DNA from: Nocardioides jejuensis
Lineage (GTDB): Bacteria; Actinomycetota; Actinomycetes; Propionibacteriales; Nocardioidaceae
Assembly (NCBI RefSeq): GCF_004337475.1
Contig: NZ_SJZJ01000018.1
Location: 1 to 56,251 of the forward strand
Reading direction: 5' to 3'
Length of the DNA stretch: 56,251 nucleotides
A program made the translations under genes and the position numbers. The notes under the pieces are model-generated. The model saw only the letters and a list, made by a program, of their open reading frames with translations, searched no databases and had not been told where the DNA came from. The first letter of the stretch is position 1, and every line of letters begins with the position of its first letter. Shown one piece after another: positions 1 to 10,440 of the stretch.

Positions 1-1
1 G

Positions 2-877
2 GTGACCATCAACGGCGTCGACTACCCCGTCACCGACGGAACCGTCACCGTCAACGGCACGACCTACCCGGTCACGCCTGGCACCACCGACGGCGGCTCC
101 ACCACTCCCGGCAGCACCACCCCGGGAACGACGGACGGCAGCTCCACGCCCACCGATGGCGGCAGCAGCACCACGCCGGGCTCGACCGACGGCACGGAGC
201 AGCCGCTGGCGATCAGCGAACCGACCGTCAACGGCAAGTCCGCTGACGCGCCCGGTTCGGCAAAGGCCGAGGCACACCGGCCGGCTCGGGTGGCGTTCAC
301 TGTCACCAACACGAGCCAGCAGGACGTGACCGACGTCAGCGGCCAGACCGACAACGGCTCCGTGACCTGCTCGGACACCGAGCTTGCTCCCGGGGAGACC
401 GCCACCTGCACGGGGCGGATCGTTCCGGAGGAGGGCGCCCAGTCGACGCCCGTCTCGGTGTCGGCGACGACCGCGGACGGGGCTCGCACCACCGCCAGCC
501 GTCCGGTCTACCTGTCGGGCGTCGCGGTCAAGGGCGTCGCAGCTCCGGTCGCCCAGGCTCCGGCGGCTCAGGCTCCGGCAGTTGCGGTTGGCGGGCACAC
601 CTCGATGCCGTCCACGGGCGGCGCCAAGGCGGGCGTGGCCAGCGTCATCCTCGGAGGCGTTCCGGCGCCGACGGGTCTGCAGCAGGTCATCGACCCGGCT
701 GCCGGTGCGTACCCGATGCCGCTCGGCGGCGTCGGTACCGGTGGCGGCGGCATGGCCGACGTGCGGATCGGCAACCACGAGCAGGACGGCGACCACGACG
801 TGTACGCCTGGCTGCTCCTCCTCGCAGGCGCGGGTGCCGTTTCGGCCCAGCGCGTGCGCACCTCCCGCTCGCGCTGA
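2..877 (+). CDS. Thr/Gly-rich cell-surface protein, C-terminal part (5' end outside window)
   Basis: The frame is open from the window edge, so the true start is probably upstream even though a GTG lies at position 2. The visible part begins with two copies of a short NG-x-YPVT motif. A low-complexity Thr/Ser/Gly/Pro linker follows (about residues 27-65), then an Ig/DUF11-like beta domain with two Cys, and an Ala/Pro-rich stretch. A sorting-like MPSTG pentapeptide lies at residues 202-206 of the visible part. The C terminus is a short hydrophobic segment followed by an Arg-rich tail, as in wall-anchored or membrane-held proteins. It directly precedes a flavoprotein and three sortase-like genes, so it is a plausible client of that locus. 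The exact anchoring mode is uncertain because the MPSTG is about 85 residues from the hydrophobic tail. Confidence 0.7.
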   Translation: MTINGVDYPVTDGTVTVNGTTYPVTPGTTDGGSTTPGSTTPGTTDGSSTPTDGGSSTTPGSTDGTEQPLAISEPTVNGKSADAPGSAKAEAHRPARVAFTVTNTSQQDVTDVSGQTDNGSVTCSDTELAPGETATCTGRIVPEEGAQSTPVSVSATTADGARTTASRPVYLSGVAVKGVAAPVAQAPAAQAPAVAVGGHTSMPSTGGAKAGVASVILGGVPAPTGLQQVIDPAAGAYPMPLGGVGTGGGGMADVRIGNHEQDGDHDVYAWLLLLAGAGAVSAQRVRTSRSR

Positions 878-893
878 CAAGCACGAGCACCTC

Positions 894-931
894 GCTGACG
901 GGGTGCGGCCCACGAGTCGCACCCCGTCAGC
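894..931 (+). terminator. Perfect 14-bp hairpin after the surface protein gene
   Basis: Arms 894-907 and 918-931 are perfectly complementary around a 10-nt loop, 17 bases after the stop codon. There is no T tract, as is common for high-GC actinobacterial terminators. It separates the surface protein from the flavoprotein/sortase genes. Confidence 0.7.
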
Positions 932-971
932 ACCACCCATGAGCCACCTCCCAGCCCCTTGAGAGGCCCTG

Positions 972-2450
972 ATGACGATCACCCCTGACCAGGCCACGAG
1001 CGCGACCGAGCGGCTCGTCAGCGACGACCAGCTCGAGGCGTCGCGGATCCCGGTGACCAAGGTCGGCTTCGCCACCATCGGCGGTGGCCTCGGGTCGTTC
1101 GCACTCGTGAACCGTCTCCGGATCGCGGGCGTGCCAGCCGAGGACATCGCCGTGATCGGAGCCCACCACTCCCCCGGCACCACCTTCTTCCAGCGATGCA
1201 CCGCCCTGGGACTCACCGGAGACAGCCGCCTCCGCAGCGAGTCCTCGGCCCGCATCGACAACCTCTGGGGCTTCCCCGGCTACGCCAGCCAGGAGGCCCG
1301 CCGTACGCGGAGTCCCCGGCCGCTTCTGCGTGACCTGCTCGACGGCGTGGGCGGCGAGGCGTACAGCCCGACCGTCGCCGCGGTCCGCGACGGCCTCGAC
1401 AAGGAAGCGCGCCGGATCGGCTGGCACCGCATGACCAGCGGCACGCCGGCCGACCACCTCTTCAAGCGCGTCGACGGCGGCTACTTCGTGATCTGCCGGG
1501 AGAAGGGGAAGCTGGTCGCGATCCAGAGCGACCACGCCCACCTCGCGCTCGGCGCAACCGGTGCGCGCCAGCCCGCAGACGTCGCCGCCTTCCGCGAGGC
1601 GTTCCCGACGAGCACCCTGCTCACCAGCCCGTACGACGACAACGCGGCCACGCTGAGCCGCCTCGCGAACCGTGGCGGCCAGGTCGTCGTACGCGGCGCG
1701 GGACCGGCGGCCGTACACCTCCTCGAGCAGCTCGCCGCCGCTCGTGCGCGTCACGGGCGCGACCTGCACATCTGGCACGTTCTCCGGAGCTGGCCGGACG
1801 GCTCGAGCGGCAGGGACGAGGGCCTCGGCTTCCGCCACCAGCGCCTCGAGTTCCCGCGCTCGGCGTACACCGGGACGCTCCGCGAGGAGCTCCGGGGTGT
1901 GGACGAGGACGACCGCCTCGAGGCGATCGAACGGCTCGGCGCGCCGAGCACCCCGCGTCGCAAGGCGGTCGACGACGTCCTTGCCCAGGCCCGCGAGGCC
2001 GGCTGGTACGACGCCGTGGTCGGCGAGGTCGACACGTTCGCCGAGCGAAACGGTCAGATCGACACCGTCGTCCTCCTGCAGAACGGCGAGCGGATGACCG
2101 TCACGGCGGACCACGTGTTCGACGCCTCGGGCCTGGAATCCGATGCCGGCGAGCACCCTCTCGTGGCCGACCTCCTCGCCTTCAGCCCGGTCTCGACCAA
2201 CCGCCTGGGCGGGCTGCGTACGGGCACGGACTGGACCGTCGACGGAGGCGACAGCGGCGACGGTCTGTTGTTCGCGACCGGGCGGACCGCGCGCGGTGGC
2301 CACTACGGCCCGGTCGACTCCTTCCTCGGGCTGCAGCAGGCAGCCCTCGCCATCGCCGACACGCTGGCGGCAGCCGGCTTCGGCGCACCGCTCACACCGC
2401 TGCGCTCGGCCCGCAGCTGGCTCCACTGGATCGGAGGGAAGTCGCTGTGA
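972..2450 (+). CDS. Two-Rossmann FAD/NAD(P)-binding oxidoreductase in the sortase locus
   Basis: The 492-residue protein has an N-terminal dinucleotide-binding fingerprint (IGGGLGS, about residue 36) typical of FAD binding. A second one in the middle (VRGAGPAA, about residue 239) suits NAD(P)H binding. Near the C terminus an ATG-type flavin motif (LFATGR) precedes HYGPVDSF. This architecture resembles flavin monooxygenases and lysine/ornithine N-hydroxylase-like enzymes, but the substrate is not evident. No signal peptide is seen, so it should be cytoplasmic. The start is ATG with a GAGAGG ribosome site. Its stop overlaps the next gene's GTG by four bases, so it is translationally coupled to a membrane pseudo-sortase, an unusual pairing. 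Confidence 0.75.
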   Translation: MTITPDQATSATERLVSDDQLEASRIPVTKVGFATIGGGLGSFALVNRLRIAGVPAEDIAVIGAHHSPGTTFFQRCTALGLTGDSRLRSESSARIDNLWGFPGYASQEARRTRSPRPLLRDLLDGVGGEAYSPTVAAVRDGLDKEARRIGWHRMTSGTPADHLFKRVDGGYFVICREKGKLVAIQSDHAHLALGATGARQPADVAAFREAFPTSTLLTSPYDDNAATLSRLANRGGQVVVRGAGPAAVHLLEQLAAARARHGRDLHIWHVLRSWPDGSSGRDEGLGFRHQRLEFPRSAYTGTLREELRGVDEDDRLEAIERLGAPSTPRRKAVDDVLAQAREAGWYDAVVGEVDTFAERNGQIDTVVLLQNGERMTVTADHVFDASGLESDAGEHPLVADLLAFSPVSTNRLGGLRTGTDWTVDGGDSGDGLLFATGRTARGGHYGPVDSFLGLQQAALAIADTLAAAGFGAPLTPLRSARSWLHWIGGKSL

Positions 2451-3595
2451 CCCCCACCCTCGCCGGGCGACTGCAGACGCGGATCGCGCTTGCGGTCGTC
2501 CCCGGCCTGCCCGTGACCGCGTTCTCCGCGGCGATGCTCGACAAGCTCACCCCGGCCGACGCGCTCGTCGGCCTGGTGGCGATCACCGTCGTCGGCCTCG
2601 GCTGGGACGCGGCGTACCAGGCGATCCAGGACCGGCGGTGGGACCGCGACTGGCCCCGGCCGTTCACGCTCCTGTCGTGGATCCCGGAGGCCTTCGGGTC
2701 CTGGCTGGTGCTCCACCTCCTCGACCGGGCCGCGCCGCTGGGCACGCACCTCGCCTTCTTCACGGCACTCTGGCTCGCCGCCCTGGCGGTGCGCGCGATG
2801 GTGCTGCCGGTGCTCCTCCCCCGGTCGCGGCACGAGGGGCAGCGACTCCGCGGCGTACGAGGATCCACGTCGGACGACCCGCTGCCGGTGGCTGACAGCG
2901 TCGAGCAGACCGGACCGCAGCACTCGCGTGCCCGTGGCTTCAGCCTGATGGGGCTGAAGCCGCAGCCCGGCAACGGACGTCTGGCCACGCTGGCGCTCTT
3001 CTTCGGCATCGTCGGGGCCGTGGTGCTCCTGGCGCCGCTCCTCGACAACCACCACGCCGGCCCCATGTCCGCGGACGCCCTGATGACGAAGAGCGGCGCA
3101 GCCATGGATCGGGCGGACAAGAACGATCGGTCCGGCGCCACGAGCACCGACTGGGACACCTCGCGCCGTGTCCTCCCGTCGTCGATCGTCTTCCACGGCG
3201 CTGATCTGGCGACCACGCTGACCATGACCCTCATGAAGCCGGACGGGGTCCTGGTGACGCCCGACGAGCAGCACGCAGCGTGGTACGGACAGGGCGCCGC
3301 TCCCGGCCAGCGCGGACCCGCGGTCGTGATCGGCTCGAGCGACGCGGTCTTCAAGGGACTCCGCGACGCCCACCGGGGACAGCGCCTCCAGGTTGCCCGC
3401 AAGGACCACAGCACGGTGACGTTCGTCGTGGACAGCGTGGACACCGTCGACGCTGCGTCGTTCCCCACCCAGAAGGTGTACGGCGCCTCCCCCCGGCCAC
3501 TGCTCCGCCTCGTCGGCTACGACGCGGCATCGGGTCGCAACACCATCGTCTTCGCCCACGCCGTGTCGCTGCGGAAGAGCCCGACGGAGGGCTGA
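2447..3595 (+). CDS. Polytopic membrane protein with a catalytically dead sortase domain
   Basis: The 382-residue protein has about five membrane segments (roughly residues 13-30, 38-57, 73-92, 100-123 and 178-199). An extracytoplasmic C-terminal domain (about 240-377) lines up with the class F sortase encoded immediately downstream. They share an FPT-basic-VYGA block before the active-site strand and a C-terminal IVFAHAV versus VVYAHLV strand. The catalytic His position is Ser297 (IGSSD versus AGHVD) and the catalytic Cys position is Tyr358 (LRLVGY versus LRLITC), so transpeptidation is not expected. The GTG start overlaps the flavoprotein stop. Inferred role: scaffold, substrate-presenting or regulatory partner of the active sortase. 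General databases may label it simply as a sortase or hypothetical protein. Confidence 0.7.
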   Translation: MTPTLAGRLQTRIALAVVPGLPVTAFSAAMLDKLTPADALVGLVAITVVGLGWDAAYQAIQDRRWDRDWPRPFTLLSWIPEAFGSWLVLHLLDRAAPLGTHLAFFTALWLAALAVRAMVLPVLLPRSRHEGQRLRGVRGSTSDDPLPVADSVEQTGPQHSRARGFSLMGLKPQPGNGRLATLALFFGIVGAVVLLAPLLDNHHAGPMSADALMTKSGAAMDRADKNDRSGATSTDWDTSRRVLPSSIVFHGADLATTLTMTLMKPDGVLVTPDEQHAAWYGQGAAPGQRGPAVVIGSSDAVFKGLRDAHRGQRLQVARKDHSTVTFVVDSVDTVDAASFPTQKVYGASPRPLLRLVGYDAASGRNTIVFAHAVSLRKSPTEG

Positions 3596-3598
3596 GCG

Positions 3599-4273
3599 AT
3601 GACCACGAACCAGCCGGTCCGCACGGACACCCCACCGCCCCATCCGTCGGGAGCCATCGGTCTCGGCGTCCTCGCGATCATGATGTGGGGACTCATCGGG
3701 CTGGTCGCGGGTGGCGCCTGGCTGGCCAGCGGGACCGATCACCAGCGCGGCGGCTCACCCCGTGCCATCGCACCAACCAGCCACCCCACCGCGACCGTGC
3801 AGCTCGTCTCCGGCGAGCGGCCGGAGCGGCTGCGCATCCCGAGCATCGACGTGGACACCCGCCTCATGAACCTCGGGCTCACGGCCACGCGCGAGCTCGA
3901 GGTGCCGCCGTACTCCAAGGCGCAGGTCGCCGGCTGGTACGACCGCTCCCCCGTGCCCGGCGAGGTCGGGCCCTCGATCCTGGCCGGCCACGTCGACACG
4001 AAGACCGGGCCGGCGGTCTTCTACCGCCTCCGCGACCTCCACGAGGGCGACCGTGTCGCGATCGACCGCACGGACGGTCGGACCGCGTCGTTCGAAGTGG
4101 ACCGCGTCGACCTGGTCACCAAGTCGGCGTTCCCCACCAAGCGGGTCTACGGGGCCACCGCGGATCCGGAGCTCCGGCTGATCACCTGCGGCGGCACGTT
4201 CGACGACGACACCGGTCACTACCTCTCGAACGTCGTCGTCTACGCCCACCTCGTCCGGCTCTCGCCGTCCTGA
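3599..4273 (+). CDS. Class F sortase (catalytically intact)
   Basis: The 224-residue protein has one N-terminal membrane anchor (about residues 20-44) and a sortase beta-barrel. The catalytic His131 lies in AGHVDTK and Cys197 in LRLITCGG. The compact actinobacterial form with GHYxxNVVVYA after the Cys strand fits class F. Sortases cleave sorting motifs of exported proteins and transfer them to an acceptor outside the membrane. The gene starts three bases after the pseudo-sortase stop, clearly in the same operon, and is followed by a second pseudo-sortase. The likely client is the surface protein ending at 877 or others elsewhere. The catalytic Arg could not be assigned by eye. Confidence 0.85.
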   Translation: MTTNQPVRTDTPPPHPSGAIGLGVLAIMMWGLIGLVAGGAWLASGTDHQRGGSPRAIAPTSHPTATVQLVSGERPERLRIPSIDVDTRLMNLGLTATRELEVPPYSKAQVAGWYDRSPVPGEVGPSILAGHVDTKTGPAVFYRLRDLHEGDRVAIDRTDGRTASFEVDRVDLVTKSAFPTKRVYGATADPELRLITCGGTFDDDTGHYLSNVVVYAHLVRLSPS

Positions 4274-4315
4274 CCCTGCAACGACCCGACGTCCCTCGCC
4301 TGCTCGGAGGCCCCC

Positions 4316-4966
4316 ATGTCCACATCACACATCAGCCGCGGGCGTCGCTACGCCACCGCCGGATTCGCCGCCTGCCTGGCCGCGGGAGCGGCCACGATGG
4401 CCTTCGGCGCTGGTGCCACCTCGCCCCACGGCAACGCTGCCGGCCGGCCCGCTGACCCGTCGCCCGTCGCCGAGTCCCTCGGACCGTCCATGCCGACCAG
4501 GATCACCATCCAGCGGCTCGGCATGGCCGTCGGGGTGGTCGACCTCCGCGCCTCCGCGGACGGGCGGACCCTGGCCCTGCCACCGCTGCGGCAGACCGGC
4601 TGGGACTCGACGTCGGTCACCCCCGGCCAGGCCGGGATCACGGTCATCACCGGCTACATCTCGCGTACGGCGAAGCAGCCCGGCGCCCTGCAGTCGATCG
4701 ACAAGCTGAAGGACGGGGACGTCATCACGGTCGACCGCAAGGACAGCAAACAGATCTCGTACCGGGTGACCGGCGTCGACTACTACGCCAAGGGCACGTT
4801 CCCGGCCGCGAAGGTCTTCCCCCAGACGAGGGTGCCGGAGCTGCGCCTGATCAGCACCGGCGGACCGCTGCACAAGGGCGACCCCCTCGGCAACGCGGTG
4901 GTCACCGCGGTCGCTGCTACGCCGGACCCCGCCGACGCGGGCCCCACTGACACAGGGCCCCACTGA
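4316..4966 (+). CDS. Exported protein with a second catalytically dead sortase domain
   Basis: The 216-residue protein has an N-terminal signal sequence (RGRR followed by an Ala-rich hydrophobic stretch to about residue 36). A sortase-like domain covers about residues 60-200. The usual GH becomes Gly-Tyr114 (ITGYIS) and the LITC cysteine becomes Thr181 (LRLISTGG). The surrounding strands, including the FPAAKVF block and LRLIS, still follow the active enzyme at 3599-4273. The 3' end carries a 13-bp direct repeat (4939-4951 and 4955-4967) that spans the stop codon. It is third in a row of sortase-fold proteins. Function is inferred only: a decoy, chaperone or non-enzymatic ligand-binding domain working with the live sortase. 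Confidence 0.7.
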   Translation: MSTSHISRGRRYATAGFAACLAAGAATMAFGAGATSPHGNAAGRPADPSPVAESLGPSMPTRITIQRLGMAVGVVDLRASADGRTLALPPLRQTGWDSTSVTPGQAGITVITGYISRTAKQPGALQSIDKLKDGDVITVDRKDSKQISYRVTGVDYYAKGTFPAAKVFPQTRVPELRLISTGGPLHKGDPLGNAVVTAVAATPDPADAGPTDTGPH

Positions 4967-4973
4967 CGCCAGG

Positions 4974-5672
4974 TCAGTGCCCGATCGACTCCAGCACCTG
5001 ATCCACCCAGCGCGGCACGAGGTCGCCCGCCTTGCCGTGGCGTGCCTCGTCGAACCAGTGCGTGCCCTCGGACGGCTCGAGGTTGAGCTCGAGACTGCGG
5101 ATGCCTCGCGCGCGGGCCTCGATGACGAAGCCTGCCGCCGGGTAGACCGCACCGGAGGTGCCGATGGAGACGAAGAGGTCGGCCGCCGCCAGGGCCTGCG
5201 AGATGCGGTCCATCTCGTAGGGCATCTCGCCGAACCAGACGATGTCCGGTCGGAGCTCGCTCACCCCACAGCCCGGACAGGCGGGCCGGTCGCCGAGGTC
5301 GCCACTCCACCGATACCGGTGGCCGCAGGCACGACACAGCGCCGAAAGCAGCTCGCCATGCATGTGAACGACGTGCTGGGCGCCGCCGCGCTCGTGCAGG
5401 TCGTCGACGTTCTGCGTCACGATCGTCAGGTCGTCGCCGAGCACCGACTCCAGGCGACCGAGCGCCAGGTGCGCCGGGTTGGGTGCGACCTCGCGGAGGG
5501 CGGCACGCCGGGCGTCGTAGAACGCATGGACGAGGGCCGGGTCGGCGTCGTACCCCTCGGGGGTGGCGACGTCCTCGACGCGGTGGCCCTCCCACAGGCC
5601 GTCGGCGTCACGGAAGGTCGGCACGCCGCTCTCCGCGGAGACGCCGGCGCCGGTCAGGACCACGATGCGCAT
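4974..5672 (-). CDS. cobB: NAD-dependent protein deacylase (sirtuin, CobB/SIRT5-like)
   Basis: The 232-residue protein removes acyl groups from lysines with NAD+. Visible motifs are GAGVSAESGVPTFR at the N terminus, QNVDDLH, catalytic His105 in HMHGE, and a zinc site of Cys113, Cys116, Cys132 and Cys135. Tyr52 and Arg55 form the YxxR pair that binds the acidic acyl group in class III sirtuins, so desuccinylase or demalonylase activity is plausible. The ATG at 5672 is preferred because a TAGAGT hexamer ends seven bases upstream, suggesting a leaderless mRNA. A GTG at 5681 is the alternative. It converges on the pseudo-sortase gene with only seven bases between stops. Confidence 0.93.
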   Translation of the reverse strand: MRIVVLTGAGVSAESGVPTFRDADGLWEGHRVEDVATPEGYDADPALVHAFYDARRAALREVAPNPAHLALGRLESVLGDDLTIVTQNVDDLHERGGAQHVVHMHGELLSALCRACGHRYRWSGDLGDRPACPGCGVSELRPDIVWFGEMPYEMDRISQALAAADLFVSIGTSGAVYPAAGFVIEARARGIRSLELNLEPSEGTHWFDEARHGKAGDLVPRWVDQVLESIGH

Positions 5673-5706
5673 GACGGGCACTCTAAGCCGCACGTAGGCT
5701 CGCAGC

Positions 5707-6093
5707 ATGATCCCGCCGCTCGCGCGCCTCTCCGGCACGGTCCTGTACGACGCCGACTGCGGCTTCTGCACCACGTGCGCGCACTGGCTCGAACGGCACG
5801 CCAGCTGCTCGGTTGCGCCGTGGCAGTCGCAGGATCTCGATGCACTGCACCTGACCGAGCACGACGTGACCACGGCGGCGTGGTGGCTCGACGGTTCCGG
5901 GCGTGCGACGGCCTCCGGAGCACAGGCGATCGCAGCCGCACTGCGCACCTGCGCGGCGCCGTACCGGGTGGCGGGGTGGCTGATGACCCTGCCGGTGATC
6001 CGGCTCGTCGCGGCCGTCGTCTACGGCTGGGTCGCACGCAACCGGTACCGCCTGCCCGGCGCCACCGACGCGTGCCGCATCGACCGGCACTGA
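5707..6093 (+). CDS. DCC-family thiol-disulfide oxidoreductase (DUF393)
   Basis: The 128-residue protein opens with the family signature VLYDADCGFCTTC, a D-x-x-C-x-x-C thioredoxin-like redox motif. A hydrophobic segment near the C terminus (about residues 90-110) may associate with the membrane. DCC proteins are predicted dithiol oxidoreductases of unknown physiological partner. The start is ATG with TAGGCT exactly six bases upstream and no ribosome site, consistent with leaderless translation. The gene is divergent from the sirtuin with 34 bases between the start codons. Confidence 0.85.
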   Translation: MIPPLARLSGTVLYDADCGFCTTCAHWLERHASCSVAPWQSQDLDALHLTEHDVTTAAWWLDGSGRATASGAQAIAAALRTCAAPYRVAGWLMTLPVIRLVAAVVYGWVARNRYRLPGATDACRIDRH

Positions 6094-6132
6094 CCCGACA
6101 CGGCGTGGAGCGCCGCTCCGGGTGACCTCTGC

Positions 6133-6179
6133 TCTGCTGTGTATCTGAGGCCAGTTTCCGGCCTCAGATACACAGCAGA
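6133..6179. repeat. Dispersed palindrome family, copy A
   Basis: A perfect 20-bp inverted repeat (6133-6152 and 6160-6179) has a seven-base loop. The core arm is CTGCTGTGTATCTGAGG. A related element lies at 35235-35283, with different stem bases that are changed on both arms. It sits between the DCC gene and the leaderless FAD oxidase, about 28 bases before the latter's start. It could terminate transcription of the DCC gene, but the sequence conservation between copies argues for a repeat family. Confidence 0.8.
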
Positions 6180-6206
6180 CGAGGAACCCCCTCGCACAAT
6201 GGCCCG

Positions 6207-7709
6207 GTGAGCGAAATCAGTCGTCGTGCGCTGCTCGCGGCCGGTGCCGCCACGGCGCTCAGCGCCTGCGGTCCGCGGGACCGCAACGCCCCGCCACCGA
6301 CGGCGCCGGCGACACTGACCCCGACCGGCTCGTCCGCCGGCCGCGTCCCCTGGGCCCAGCTCGGGCGGCACCTCGACGGCACCCTCGTCCGGCCGAACGA
6401 CGCGGCGTACGACGCGGCCCGCGCGGTCGAGAACCCGCGCTGGCAGGCCCGCCCGCTCGCCGTCGCCCGGGTTGCCAGCGCGGCCGATGTGGCGACAGCG
6501 CTCCGGTTCGCCCAGGACAACGCTCTCGAGGTCGCCATCCGCTCGGGCGGGCACTCCTACCCCGGCTGGTCCGCGGGCGACGGCAAGCTCGTCCTCGACT
6601 GCCGTGGCCTCGACGGGCTCACCTGGCAGGGCACCAGCACCACGATGGGGCCCGGCCGCCTGCTCGCCGACGTGTACGCCGGCGTGGCCGGGCGCGGGCG
6701 GGCACTCCCGGGCGGCTCCTGCCCGACGGTGGGCCTCGGTGGCCTGACGCTCGGTGGCGGAGTCGGTGTTGTGACCCGTGCGTACGGCCTGACCTGTGAC
6801 CACCTGACCGCGGCCGAGGTCGTCCTGCCCGACGGCCGCATCCTCACGACGGACGAGCACGACGAGCCGGACCTCTTCTGGGCGCTCCGCGGTGGTGGGG
6901 GCGGCCACCTCGGCGTCACCACATCCATGACGTTCTCGACCGTGCCGGCACCGATGCTCACCACGACCTACCTCACCTGGCCGTCGGCCCGCGCCGAGGA
7001 GGTGGTGCCGGCGTGGTTCGCCTGGATGGGCGCAGCTCCGCCCGAGCTGTGGTCGACCCTCAAGCTGCTCGACGGCGCGAGCCACCCCGACGGCATGTCG
7101 GTCGGCGCGACCGTCACCTGGGTCGGCGATGCCTCGCGCTTCGACACCGTGCTCGCTCCGATCCTCCGGACCGGACCGACAGGGCGCTACGACCACCACC
7201 GCGGGTTCCTCGAGGCGATGCGCGCGTACGCCGGCGGCGGCTCGGCGCCGCAGCCCTTCGCTGCCACGTCGCACATCGCGTACGCCGCGTACGCCGCGCC
7301 GGACGCCACGGCGATCAGCGACCTGGTCCAGCTCGTCGAAGCCTGTCCGCGGACGATCCACGAGGGCGGCGTCTCCATCGACGCGCTGGGGGGCGCGGTG
7401 GCCGAGGTCGCCGCGGACGCGACCGCCTTCGTCCATCGGGAGGCGCGGGCGACGCTGCAGTACACCGCCACCTGGACCGGCAACCAGACCGGCAACGAGT
7501 CCGGCAGCAGCCTTGCTGCCACTGCCGACCGCTTCGTCCACGGCCTCCGTGCTGGCATGACGCCACACCTCGGCGATCACGCCTACGTCAACTACGCCGA
7601 CGCTTCGCTGCACGATGCCGGGACGGCGTACTTCGGTGACAACTGGCCGCGTCTACAGCAGGTGCGGGCGAGCTACGACCCGCACCAGTTCTTCACGCAG
7701 CCGCAGTGA
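6207..7709 (+). CDS. Secreted FAD-linked oxidase (berberine-bridge-enzyme type) lipoprotein
   Basis: The 500-residue protein starts with a twin-arginine-like signal (SRRALL) and a lipobox ending LSAC, with Cys21 as lipidation site. The PCMH-type FAD domain follows. His116 in SGGHSY and Cys172 in GGSCPTVG are placed as the two covalent flavin attachment residues of the bicovalent BBE family. The C-terminal BBE segment YVNYAD...YFGDNW...DPHQFF completes it. Such enzymes oxidise sugars, alcohols or secondary metabolites using O2; the substrate here is unknown. A GTG start follows a CACAAT hexamer by six bases (leaderless pattern). It converges on gap with seven bases between. Confidence 0.88.
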   Translation: MSEISRRALLAAGAATALSACGPRDRNAPPPTAPATLTPTGSSAGRVPWAQLGRHLDGTLVRPNDAAYDAARAVENPRWQARPLAVARVASAADVATALRFAQDNALEVAIRSGGHSYPGWSAGDGKLVLDCRGLDGLTWQGTSTTMGPGRLLADVYAGVAGRGRALPGGSCPTVGLGGLTLGGGVGVVTRAYGLTCDHLTAAEVVLPDGRILTTDEHDEPDLFWALRGGGGGHLGVTTSMTFSTVPAPMLTTTYLTWPSARAEEVVPAWFAWMGAAPPELWSTLKLLDGASHPDGMSVGATVTWVGDASRFDTVLAPILRTGPTGRYDHHRGFLEAMRAYAGGGSAPQPFAATSHIAYAAYAAPDATAISDLVQLVEACPRTIHEGGVSIDALGGAVAEVAADATAFVHREARATLQYTATWTGNQTGNESGSSLAATADRFVHGLRAGMTPHLGDHAYVNYADASLHDAGTAYFGDNWPRLQQVRASYDPHQFFTQPQ

Positions 7710-7716
7710 GTCGGAG

Positions 7717-10422
<2,706 letters not shown>

Positions 10423-10440
10423 GGCCGCCGGACCGGTAGG

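Noticed and set aside
64..190. Possible tandem repeat or CRISPR-like array in the first gene
   Set aside because: It encodes a Thr/Ser/Gly/Pro linker with irregular units and no spacers.
927..2426. Long open frame antisense to the flavoprotein gene
   Set aside because: The plus-strand frame has clear Rossmann motifs; the antisense translation is Arg/Ala-rich low-complexity text typical of high-GC shadow frames.
4939..4967. 13-bp direct repeat as an attachment site
   Set aside because: It lies in the 3' end of the third sortase-like gene with only three bases between copies and no integrase nearby; replication slippage is simpler.
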